From the NCBI RefSeq assembly GCF_000523235.1, contig NZ_CP006850.1, forward strand, positions 1,612,001-1,676,000: 64,000 nucleotides of DNA, given 5' to 3'. How positions within the stretch are numbered: the stretch's first letter is position 1; every line of letters starts with the position of its first letter. Below the pieces are notes generated by a model that saw only the letters and a program-made list of their open reading frames with translations, was not told where the DNA came from and ran no database searches. The stretch comes from Nocardia nova SH22a (GTDB taxonomy: Bacteria; Actinomycetota; Actinomycetes; Mycobacteriales; Mycobacteriaceae). Shown one piece after another: positions 25,352 through 33,407 of this stretch. The translations under genes and the position numbers were made by a program.

Positions 25352-26371
25352 ATGACGACGACGAGCGACGCGATGACGGCCATTCGGGAGGTGCGGCGGC
25401 CGGAGGACCTCTTCGGTGCCGCTGCAACCGATTCCGGCGCTCGCCGCGCCGGGCATCGGATCTACCTGCGGCTCGCGGCCGCCCTCCACCCGGATCGCGT
25501 AGCGGTCGAACAGGTCGTGGCCGCGACCGACGCGTTCGTCCGGCTGGGAGAGCTGTATCGGGGCTGGCTCGCCGCCGCGCCGGGAACCTTCGAGGTCGCC
25601 GGTGCGCACGGGCGGTACCGGTTCGGCGCACCGTACGCCCGGGGTTCGGTCGCCGATCTGTTCTGGGCGGAACCGGATGCGATCGTGAAGATCGCGCGGC
25701 GCCCCGCCGCGAACCGGCTCCTGGCCGGTGAGCGCAATGCGCTGACCGATATCGCGGCCTTCACCGCCGGGCATCGGTGGCTGGCGCCCTACTACCCGCG
25801 ACTACTGGACGCGGCCGACCACACCGACTCGGTGACCGGTGCGGTCCGCGCGGTCAATGTGCTGGACCCGCTGACCGACGGTTTCGTGACGCTGGCGCAG
25901 GTGCACGCGGCCTATCCGGACGGGCTCGACCCGCGCGACTACGCGTGGATGCATCGACGGCTGTTGCGCTGCCTGGCCGGTGCCGAGGCCGCGCAGTGGG
26001 TGCACACGGCCGTCACCGCCGAGAATGTGCTGATCCATCCGCGTCTGCACGGCGTGGTGCTGGTCGGCTGGTCGTTCGCGACCCGGCCCGGACGACCCGC
26101 CGCCGCCACTCTCACGACCGCCGACTACCCGCCGGAGATCGGCGACGCGGTCGGTCCGCGCACGGATGTGTACATGGCGCACCGGCTCATGCTCACCATG
26201 CTCGGCGCCCGCGCTCCCGATCCCCTGCGGGCCTTCGCGCAGGGGTGCCTGCAATCGGCGCCCCGGCTACGGCCCGAGGCCCGCACCCTGCTCGGCGAAT
26301 TCGACGACCTCCTCGACCGGATGTACGGCAGACGCCGATTCCGGCCGTTCCATCTACCGAAAGGACAGTGA
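25352..26371 (+). CDS. J-domain protein fused to an inactive kinase fold
   Basis: The 339-residue protein has two parts. Residues 15-72 resemble a DnaJ J-domain, with the essential HPD tripeptide at 46-48 (ALHPDRV) between two helices. Residues about 90-330 look like a protein kinase: VKIAR with Lys113, a helix with Glu127, and HTAVTAEN at 218-225 where HRDxxxxN is expected. The catalytic aspartate of HRD is alanine, and the DFG metal motif reads GWS (239-241). Only the asparagine survives, so it should be a pseudokinase. It probably recruits Hsp70 to a partner. It opens an operon with VWA, PurA-like and Nudix-like genes. The kinase assignment is by motif only. Confidence 0.7.
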   Translation: MTTTSDAMTAIREVRRPEDLFGAAATDSGARRAGHRIYLRLAAALHPDRVAVEQVVAATDAFVRLGELYRGWLAAAPGTFEVAGAHGRYRFGAPYARGSVADLFWAEPDAIVKIARRPAANRLLAGERNALTDIAAFTAGHRWLAPYYPRLLDAADHTDSVTGAVRAVNVLDPLTDGFVTLAQVHAAYPDGLDPRDYAWMHRRLLRCLAGAEAAQWVHTAVTAENVLIHPRLHGVVLVGWSFATRPGRPAAATLTTADYPPEIGDAVGPRTDVYMAHRLMLTMLGARAPDPLRAFAQGCLQSAPRLRPEARTLLGEFDDLLDRMYGRRRFRPFHLPKGQ

Positions 26372-26376
26372 TCACC

Positions 26377-27360
26377 ATGGGTTACGGAAACTGGGACGAC
26401 AGCGCCTACAACGCCGCCCGGACCTTCCGCGCCGCGCGCGGACTCGACGATTTCGGCTACACCGCCGATATGCGGGCCAGACCCTATGCCGAATGGGTCG
26501 CGCACGCCGATCTCGATCCGCTCGGTGTGGCGCGGCGGGAGTCGCGCGATTCCGCGGATCACGGTGCCTCGCTGCCGATCGCGGTGCTGTTCGACGTCAC
26601 CGGCTCGATGGGCGTGGTGCCGCGCATCATGCAGGAGAAGCTGGGGACGCTGCACGGACTGTTGCAGCGCAAGGGATATGCGGAGGATCCGCAGATCCTG
26701 TTCGGCGGTATCGGCGACGCCGACTGCGACCGGGTGCCGCTGCAGGTCGGGCAGTTCGAATCCGACAATCGGATGGACGAGCAGCTGCGCCGGATCCTGC
26801 TCGAGGGCGGCGGCGGTGGGCAGAAGTCCGAAAGCTACGAGCTGGCCGCCTATTTCATGGCCCGCCACACCGCCACCGACGCGTGGGACAAGCGCGGGCG
26901 CAAGGGCTATCTGTTCATCGTCGGCGACGAGTTGAACAAGCCGCGGCTCGCAGCCGCTCACATCCGCCGCGTCATCGGAGACGATGTGCCACAGGATATT
27001 TCGGTGGACTCGATCTACCGGGAGCTGAGCGACCGATGGAACGTCTACTTCATTCTGCCCAAGCAGTCGCACTACTACGACGATCCGGACATCACCGAGC
27101 ACTGGCGGGGAGTGCTGGGTGAGCGGGTGCTGCGCCTCGAGGATCCAGGCGCGGTCTGCGAGCTCATCGCGCTGACCATCGGCATCGGTGAGGACCGGGT
27201 CGATCTCGGGGCCGGGCTCGCCGATCTGCGCGATATCGGCTCCGATGCCGCCGACGTGGTGGGTAAGGCGCTGGCGCCGATCGACGGTCCGGTGCGCGGT
27301 CGCAGTGCCGGTGCGCTGCCGGTCGCCTCGGGTGGCGACGACGACGTCCGGTTCGGATAG
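26377..27360 (+). CDS. von Willebrand factor A domain protein
   Basis: The 327-residue protein begins MGYGNWDDSAYNAARTFRAA. Its VWA domain has the metal-ion-dependent adhesion motif DVTGSMG (Asp73, Thr75, Ser77), a GGGGGQKSESYELAAYFMAR segment, and IVGDEL as the second acidic loop. There is no signal peptide or membrane helix, so it is cytosolic. VWA proteins of this kind bind partners through a metal-bridged acidic residue. It begins five bases after the pseudokinase gene, with an AAGGA site, and is followed by the PurA-like gene. The N-terminal 60 residues are unfamiliar. Function is inferred only as a scaffold or regulator in this operon. Confidence 0.8.
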   Translation: MGYGNWDDSAYNAARTFRAARGLDDFGYTADMRARPYAEWVAHADLDPLGVARRESRDSADHGASLPIAVLFDVTGSMGVVPRIMQEKLGTLHGLLQRKGYAEDPQILFGGIGDADCDRVPLQVGQFESDNRMDEQLRRILLEGGGGGQKSESYELAAYFMARHTATDAWDKRGRKGYLFIVGDELNKPRLAAAHIRRVIGDDVPQDISVDSIYRELSDRWNVYFILPKQSHYYDDPDITEHWRGVLGERVLRLEDPGAVCELIALTIGIGEDRVDLGAGLADLRDIGSDAADVVGKALAPIDGPVRGRSAGALPVASGGDDDVRFG

Positions 27361-27417
27361 TCGCCGCGGGCGGAATGTGCGCTCGAGGCAGTGGATTCGG
27401 AGTGTGAGGAGACGGAT

Positions 27418-28680
27418 ATGTTCGGCGACCGGCACGTGATCGTGGTCGATCTGGGATTCGGCGACGCCGGTAAGGGCGCCACGGTGGACTGGCTGTGCTC
27501 GCCGGGGGCCGGACTGGACGTCTCGGCGGTGGTGCGGTTCAACGGGGGCGCCCAGGCCGCGCACACCGTGGTCGACGGCGCACGGAGGCACACCTTCCGG
27601 CAATTCGGCTCGGGCACGTTGTCGGGTGTGCCGACGCTGTTGTCGCGGTATGCGCTGGTGGATCCGATCGCGCTGGCCGCCGAGGCCCGGGCGCTGGCCG
27701 TGCTCGGTGTCAGGGATCCGCTGGATCTGCTGTTCGTCGACGAGCGGGCCCTGCTCACCACCCCGATCCACGGGGCCGCCAACCGTTGCCGGGAGGATGC
27801 GCGGGGTGCCGCCCGGCACGGTTCGTGCGGTATGGGAATCGGCGAGACCGCGAGCTACGCCCTTGAGCACGACGCACCGCGAATCCGGGACTGCCGGAAT
27901 CCGGATGTGCTGCGCCGCAAGCTGATCGCCCTCGAGCAGCACTATGCGCCGCTGCTCGCGACCGGCCGGCACCGCCACGATCCGGTGGACGAACTCGTGG
28001 CCGCCTACACCGAATTCGCGCGGGCCGTGGCGGTGGTGCCGGGTGGGCAGCTCGCGGTTCTCGCGCGGGCCGGACGGCTGGTGTTCGAGGGCGCGCAGGG
28101 TGTGTTGCTCGACGAGTGGCGCGGTCTGCACCCCTACACCACCTGGTCGACGGTGGAGCCGCGCCGGGCCCGCGCCCTGCTGGCCGGGATCGGCGAATCC
28201 GGTGCGGTACTGGGTGTGACGCGCGCGTACCAGACCCGCCACGGCGCCGGGCCCTTCCCGACCGAGGACGCGGCCCTCGCGATTCCGGAGCCCGACAACG
28301 CGACCGGGCGCTACCAGGGGGCGTTCCGGGTGGGGCACCTCGACCCGATCCTGCTGCGCTATGCCGTGGACGTGTGCGACGGGGTGGACGCGCTGGCCGT
28401 CAACCACCTCGACATCCTCACCGGCCGCGACGACATCCGCACCGCCGCAGGGTATTTCACCCCAGACGGCTACCGGGACCGGCTCGATTGCGGGCCGTGG
28501 CGGGACCTGGAGTATCAGCGACTGCTCACGGATCTGGTCGCGGCGAGTACGCCCGATCTGGTACCGCTGCCGGTGGACGTGCCGGATTTCCTGGCCGGGC
28601 GACTGCGGGCGCCGGTGGTGCTGACCGGGCACGGACCCGACCGAGCCGACCGGCGGGCCCGGGTCGCGGCTGCGGCATGA
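27418..28680 (+). CDS. divergent adenylosuccinate-synthetase-like enzyme
   Basis: This 420-residue protein has the PurA fold: the loop GFGDAGKGATVD with catalytic Asp16, AAHTVV with catalytic His49, EGAQGVLLDEW, TRHGAGPFPTE and TGRYQGAFRVGHLDP. PurA joins IMP and aspartate using GTP. Differences from housekeeping PurA are large: GDEGKGK is GDAGKGA, NNAGHT is AQAAHT, TTGRGIG is SCGMGIG, and the guanine-specificity TKLD is NHLD. Catalytic Asp and His remain, so it is probably active, perhaps on another nucleotide or amino acid. A GAGGAG site precedes the ATG. It is third in the operon and is unlikely to be the housekeeping purA. Confidence 0.75.
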   Translation: MFGDRHVIVVDLGFGDAGKGATVDWLCSPGAGLDVSAVVRFNGGAQAAHTVVDGARRHTFRQFGSGTLSGVPTLLSRYALVDPIALAAEARALAVLGVRDPLDLLFVDERALLTTPIHGAANRCREDARGAARHGSCGMGIGETASYALEHDAPRIRDCRNPDVLRRKLIALEQHYAPLLATGRHRHDPVDELVAAYTEFARAVAVVPGGQLAVLARAGRLVFEGAQGVLLDEWRGLHPYTTWSTVEPRRARALLAGIGESGAVLGVTRAYQTRHGAGPFPTEDAALAIPEPDNATGRYQGAFRVGHLDPILLRYAVDVCDGVDALAVNHLDILTGRDDIRTAAGYFTPDGYRDRLDCGPWRDLEYQRLLTDLVAASTPDLVPLPVDVPDFLAGRLRAPVVLTGHGPDRADRRARVAAAA

Positions 28681-28689
28681 TGGTTCGCC
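28676..28689 (+). promoter_or_regulatory. internal promoter for the Nudix-like regulator gene
   Basis: CATGAT overlaps the stop of the PurA-like gene and is followed by GGTTCGCC and a GTG start. It is nearly identical to the uvrD2 element at 20568. It would allow the regulator to be made from a leaderless transcript when the operon promoter is shut. Confidence 0.45.
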
Positions 28690-29403
28690 GTGGAGCAGCA
28701 ATCGGCCGTATCGCTCGATGTCGTCGCACTCCGTTTCGGCGCCGACGACCCGACCGTCACCTTCGGGGTGGCGCCCCGGCGGTGGGATCCGTTCGCCGGG
28801 GCGCTCGCCCTGCCCGGTGTGCTGCTCGGCCGGGGTGAACGTCTCGCCGCCGCCGCCCGCCGCGCGGTGCACGACAAGCTGGGGATTCCGCACGAACGGA
28901 TCCGGGCGGTGGGGCAGCTGGTGACCTTCGACGAACCACATCGAGATCCCCGCGGGCCGACGCTGTCGATCGCGATGTGGGCGGTGCTGGGCGAACCGGG
29001 CGACGCGAGCGGCCCAGGAAGCGCAGGTGGCACCGAATCCGAGGAGGCGGCGGAAGCAGGCGAATCCGGCAGCAAGGCAACTGATCTCGGACTGCGCTGG
29101 GTGAGCTTCGACGATGTCCCCGCACTCGCCTTCGACCACAACATGATCGTCGGCGCGGCCCGCACCAGACTCGCCGAGATGCTCTGGAAGGACCTCACCT
29201 TCACCCGAGCCCTGCTCGGTGACCGGTTCCCCGCCACCCGCGCGGTGGCTCTCAGCACCGCCCTCACCGGCACCCGCCCCGACCCGGGCAACCTCAACCG
29301 CACCCTCGCCGCCCTCCCGGGCCTCACCCGTACCGGAGAACGCACCCGTGTGAAGGCCACCGGCCGCCCCGCCGCGATCTGGGCCTTCGCCTCCGACACC
29401 TGA
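28690..29403 (+). CDS. NrtR-like regulator: degenerate Nudix domain plus C-terminal winged helix
   Basis: The 237-residue protein has a Nudix fold in residues 10-150 and a C-terminal region (AEMLWKDLTFTRALLGDRFP to the end) resembling the winged helix of NrtR regulators, which sense ADP-ribose or NAD intermediates. The Nudix box GVLLGRGERLAAAARRAVHD reads RRAVHDK where REUxEE is expected, so the metal-binding glutamates are lost and hydrolysis is unlikely. NrtR proteins likewise keep the fold as a sensor. A Gly/Ser/Glu-rich linker lies at about 100-125. It closes the operon whose promoter carries a 21-bp palindrome, its probable target. DNA binding is inferred. Confidence 0.7.
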   Translation: MEQQSAVSLDVVALRFGADDPTVTFGVAPRRWDPFAGALALPGVLLGRGERLAAAARRAVHDKLGIPHERIRAVGQLVTFDEPHRDPRGPTLSIAMWAVLGEPGDASGPGSAGGTESEEAAEAGESGSKATDLGLRWVSFDDVPALAFDHNMIVGAARTRLAEMLWKDLTFTRALLGDRFPATRAVALSTALTGTRPDPGNLNRTLAALPGLTRTGERTRVKATGRPAAIWAFASDT

Positions 29404-29795
<392 letters not shown>

Positions 29796-30698
29796 TCACG
29801 AGGCACCTCCGCTGGCCTGTGCCTCGATGGGCGCGGAATCGGAAGCCGGGGCCTCGATGCGGCGGCAGGCGCAGTCCTCGTGTGGGGCCCAGGTGCGGGC
29901 GGCGATCCGGCGGGTGGTGGGGTTCAGTTCCAGGGTGGTGTCGAGGGTGCGTGGCGGGTCGTCGGCTTTGCCGTCGATGATCGACTCGACCTCGCGCAGG
30001 GCCAGGGCGGCGGTCGCGGCGATGGTCGCGGGGGAGGCGTAGCCGGTGCGGCCCAGCAGTTGTGCGGCCAGGTGGGGCCATTCGGCGTCGAAGTCGGTGC
30101 GGGTCAGATCGGCGCAGCGCAGGCAGCTGGTGCCGCCGGGGAGCACGAGCGGGCCGATCACGCCGTGGCCGTCGCGAATCCGCACCTGGAGATGCGGTAT
30201 TCGCCGTAGCAGCAGGATGCTCACCAGTTCCGGACTCGGCACGAGGGCGTCGGTGAGCAATACCAGATCGGCCGAATCGAGGGAATCCGCGCTGCCGCTG
30301 CGGTATTCGTGGGTGCGGCCCGGTGTGATGCCGAGTCTTCGGATGTCGGTGGTGAGCGCGTCGGCCAGCGGGCCGCGGCCGTGGACGTGCACCGAGCGCA
30401 CCCGGGTCCGGCCCGGCCGCGGCCACACCAGCAGCCCGGCGGTCTCCATATCGCGTAACAGACCCGTTGCCGCCGTACCGTCGACACCCGATCTGCCCGC
30501 TTCCCACAGGATCTGAGGATGACTGCGTAATCCGTCGAGCAGGCGGACGAAGGTCAGTACCGCGTCGGCGGGAACACCGGGTGGATCCAGCACCACCGCG
30601 TGTTCGGGATCCCACCCCAGCTGTACCGCACCCGATGGCCGGCGCAGGACCGCCACTCGCGGATGCAACATCGGTCCTCGTGCGTGTGACAACGTCAT
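29796..30698 (-). CDS. E1-like (ThiF/TOMM cyclodehydratase-type) protein
   Basis: This 300-residue protein resembles the partner-protein domain annotated near thiazole/oxazole-modified microcins: an N-terminal wing (ILWEAGRSGVDGTAATGLLR), a Rossmann-like centre (VHVHGRGPLADALTTDIRRL) and a zinc pair of CLRC near residue 191 and CAC near 277. It lacks the ATP-grasping arginine finger of full E1 enzymes as far as I can see. A corresponding protein, Rv3196, occupies the same place in M. tuberculosis. No precursor peptide or YcaO gene is nearby. An AATACT hexamer six bases before the ATG suggests a leaderless transcript. Function is unknown. Confidence 0.65.
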   Translation of the reverse strand: MTLSHARGPMLHPRVAVLRRPSGAVQLGWDPEHAVVLDPPGVPADAVLTFVRLLDGLRSHPQILWEAGRSGVDGTAATGLLRDMETAGLLVWPRPGRTRVRSVHVHGRGPLADALTTDIRRLGITPGRTHEYRSGSADSLDSADLVLLTDALVPSPELVSILLLRRIPHLQVRIRDGHGVIGPLVLPGGTSCLRCADLTRTDFDAEWPHLAAQLLGRTGYASPATIAATAALALREVESIIDGKADDPPRTLDTTLELNPTTRRIAARTWAPHEDCACRRIEAPASDSAPIEAQASGGAS

Positions 30699-30927
30699 GC
30701 GCCGAGTATTGCCGTCCGCCCGGTTCGACCCGCCCGGGAAACAGCTGGTTGTCCACAGGTTCGCCGTTGTCCACAGGCCGCCCCGGATCGCGGTCCGCGA
30801 CGAGGTGGATCGGCGTGGTCACAATGTCGGCCGAGGACTCGCCGTGAATTTTCCAGAGCGAGGTCGAGATTGCTAACGCGCGGCCGCCGGGCGCCGACAA
30901 TCGGGTCGATTCGGTTGAAGGAGCAGC

Positions 30928-31914
30928 ATGGGCAGGTCATTCGTCGACACACCGTCGGCGGCACCACGGTACGGCGAACAACGATTCCGTTCCCGCGGCG
31001 ACTGGGCGATCGCGGGGGACGCGATTCGCGAATACGCCCGCGCGATCGGCGCCGCCGATCCCATTCACTGTGATGAACGGGCCGCCGCCGCACGGGGTTT
31101 CGACGCGCTGGTGGCACCGCCCACCTTCGCGGCCACGGTGTGGATGCGGGCCGAGGAGGGCCTGCTCGAGGCGATGGTGCCGGGATTCCACACCGGCCGG
31201 ATAGTCCACGCCGACCGCACCCTCGAGATCGCGCGCCCGCTGCTCGCCGGTGATCGCATCGGCTGCGAGATCGAGTTCGAATCGTTCCGGCACTACCGCG
31301 ACTACGACGTGGTCTCGGTGACGACGCTGCTGCGCGACCGCGACGAGCAGGTAGTCACCACCGGCTCCTCGACACTGCTCGTGCACACCCGCCCGGAGGT
31401 CTGCGCACCGTTCGAGGCCGCGCGGCCGCCGCTCGGACTCGAACCGCTGCCCCCGCGGCGCTGCCTGCGCACGACCCGTCGCGGCCGGGGCGCCGCCTCG
31501 CCGCACCGGCCGGTCGTCGACCTCGGGCCGCTGGCGGTCGGCACCGATCTGCCCGGCGACACCGTGACCATCGCCGCCGACGACGTCATGCGCCACGCCG
31601 ACGCCATGGACGCGCGCGGCGAGCGGCCCGGATCCGCGGCGGGTGCCGTTCCGGGCATGCTCACCCTAGGCTTGATCTCCGGATATCTCGGGCGCTGGCT
31701 GGGCGATCCCACCGCGTTGACGAAGTTGCGAGTCCAGTACGCGCCGAAGATGCATTACCTGCCGGTCGCCCCGGACGCTCCCGCGCCGATCCGGTTCGGT
31801 GGTCAGGTCGGCTGGCTGAGTTCACGCCGCCGCATGGTCACCGTGGTCGTCGACGCACTCTCGAAGGGCCGCAAGCTGTTCGGCTACGCGACCGCCGAGG
31901 CGCGGCTGGGCTGA
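30928..31914 (+). CDS. double hotdog MaoC-like dehydratase / thioesterase family protein
   Basis: The 328-residue protein has two hotdog domains. Residues 15-150 match the MaoC N-terminal FAS1-type dehydratase domain: AIREYARAIGAADPIHCDER, where the D-x-x-H pattern is catalytic in related hydratases, followed by GFDALVAPPTFA. The second half (VMRHADAMDARGERPGSAAG, later YLGRWLGDPTALTKLRVQY) is another hotdog. Such proteins hydrate or dehydrate beta-hydroxyacyl thioesters in fatty acid or polyketide metabolism. A GAAGGAG site precedes the ATG. It ends three bases before the convergent DUF2342 gene. The acyl substrate is unknown. Confidence 0.82.
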   Translation: MGRSFVDTPSAAPRYGEQRFRSRGDWAIAGDAIREYARAIGAADPIHCDERAAAARGFDALVAPPTFAATVWMRAEEGLLEAMVPGFHTGRIVHADRTLEIARPLLAGDRIGCEIEFESFRHYRDYDVVSVTTLLRDRDEQVVTTGSSTLLVHTRPEVCAPFEAARPPLGLEPLPPRRCLRTTRRGRGAASPHRPVVDLGPLAVGTDLPGDTVTIAADDVMRHADAMDARGERPGSAAGAVPGMLTLGLISGYLGRWLGDPTALTKLRVQYAPKMHYLPVAPDAPAPIRFGGQVGWLSSRRRMVTVVVDALSKGRKLFGYATAEARLG

Positions 31915-31917
31915 GCC

Positions 31918-33357
31918 TCAGCGGCTCTCGTCACCGGTCTCGCCGGAATCGGACCCGTCCTCGTCGTCGGTGCTCGCCTGCTCCCGCTGGGCGGCTCCGC
32001 CCTCGCGCCGCTCCCGCTCCTCGGTCTCGGCGAGTTGCGCCAGCGGATCGTCGAACACATTCGCCCCGCCGCCGATCACGCCGTCGACGAACCGGGCCGG
32101 ATTGTCCAGATCCTCCGAGCTCGGCAGCAGATCCGGATGGGCCCACACCGCGTCCCGCTCGGCCACACTCGCGTCGGTGGTGAGCCGCTGCCACAGGGTG
32201 GCGGCCTCGCGCAGTTTGCGTGGGCGCAACTCCAGGCCGACCAGCGTCGCGAAGGTCTGCTCGGCGGGACCGCCCGTGGCGCGGCGGCGGCGCAGCGTCT
32301 CCGCGAGCGCGCCCGCACCGGGCAGCCGGTCGCCGACCGCCTCGGACACCACCACCTGCACCCAGCCCTCGATCAGGGCGAGCAGCGTTTCCAGCCGTTC
32401 CAGCGCGGCCTTCTGTTCGGGGGTGGTCTGCGGTTCGAAGGTGCCCTGCGACAACAGTTCTTCGAGCTTGGACGGATCGCTCAGCGACATCGGATCGATG
32501 TTCTGCGCCGCCTCCTCGATGGCCGAGAAATCCATCCGGATACCGCGCGCGTAGTCCTCGACCGCGCCCAGCACCTGCTGGCGCAGCCACGGCACATGAG
32601 CGAACAGGCGCTGATGGGCGGCCTCACGGGCGGCGAGATAGACCAGGATCTCGCTCTCCGGACGCTCCAGGCCCTTGGAGAACTCACTGATCGCGCTCGG
32701 CAGCAGTGCCGCGGTTCCGGCCGGGCCCAGCGGCAACCCGATATCGGTGGAGGTCAGCACCTCCTGTGCCAGCTGTCCCAGCGCCTGGCCCAGCTGGGAG
32801 CCGAAGGCCAGCCCGCCCATCTGCCCGAGCATGCCCAGCATCGGGCCCGCGAACTGCTTGGCCTCCTCCGGCAGTGTCGAACTCCACATCCCGGAGACCT
32901 GCTCGGCCACCGGATCGCACAGCCGCTTCCAGGTCGGCAGGGTCTGCTCGATCCAGTCGTTGGGTGTCCACGCGACCGTCTTGGTGGCTCCGGCGGGCAG
33001 GGTGGTGGCGGCGTCCAGCCACAATTCGGCCAGATGGGCGGCCTCGGTGATCGCGCGCTGGGAGCCCTCGGAGATGGGGGAGACGGTGGTGCCGAGCTGC
33101 TGGCGGGCCAGCCGCTTGGCGACGTCGTAGTTCACCGGACTCGACTGGCCGCCGCTGCCCGGCTGGCCCATGGTGGAGAACATCTGGCCGAGTGAGGTCA
33201 GCATCTGCCCGAGTGCCGCCGGATCGAATCCGGCCGCACCCGCAGCCCCCGCGCCGAGGCCGAAGGGGTTGTTCGCTCCGGAACCGGACGGTTCGTCACG
33301 CTTGTCGCGGTCGGGGTCGTCGTCGCGGTTCGAGAATCCGAAGGGCACGTCGCTCAT
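31918..33357 (-). CDS. zincin-like DUF2342 family protein (putative hydrolase)
   Basis: This 479-residue protein belongs to the actinobacterial DUF2342 family annotated as zinc-dependent metalloproteases. It begins MSDVPFGFSNRDDDPDRDKR, has a Gly/Ala/Gln-rich N-terminal part, and a central helical domain with AAREAAHQRLF where a zincin would show HExxH; here the first histidine is arginine, so a normal zinc site is not evident. The C-terminus is acidic. It appears to match Rv3195, beside the PDZ protease as in M. tuberculosis, and is divergent from it by 50 bp. Proteolytic activity should not be assumed. Confidence 0.8.
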   Translation of the reverse strand: MSDVPFGFSNRDDDPDRDKRDEPSGSGANNPFGLGAGAAGAAGFDPAALGQMLTSLGQMFSTMGQPGSGGQSSPVNYDVAKRLARQQLGTTVSPISEGSQRAITEAAHLAELWLDAATTLPAGATKTVAWTPNDWIEQTLPTWKRLCDPVAEQVSGMWSSTLPEEAKQFAGPMLGMLGQMGGLAFGSQLGQALGQLAQEVLTSTDIGLPLGPAGTAALLPSAISEFSKGLERPESEILVYLAAREAAHQRLFAHVPWLRQQVLGAVEDYARGIRMDFSAIEEAAQNIDPMSLSDPSKLEELLSQGTFEPQTTPEQKAALERLETLLALIEGWVQVVVSEAVGDRLPGAGALAETLRRRRATGGPAEQTFATLVGLELRPRKLREAATLWQRLTTDASVAERDAVWAHPDLLPSSEDLDNPARFVDGVIGGGANVFDDPLAQLAETEERERREGGAAQREQASTDDEDGSDSGETGDESR

Positions 33358-33394
33358 GCCCCCAAGGCTACGCGGATGCCGATCACCGAGCCGC

Positions 33395-33407
33395 TACTGT
33401 GGGCCGG
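33395..33407 (+). promoter_or_regulatory. leaderless -10 element of the PDZ protease gene
   Basis: TACTGT is followed by GGGCCGG and GTG; the seven-base spacing places the transcription start on the start codon. No ribosome binding site is visible. Confidence 0.55.

Noticed and set aside
31918..33357. Active zinc metalloprotease with HExxH
   Set aside because: The candidate motif reads REAAH, with the first histidine missing, so proteolysis is not asserted.
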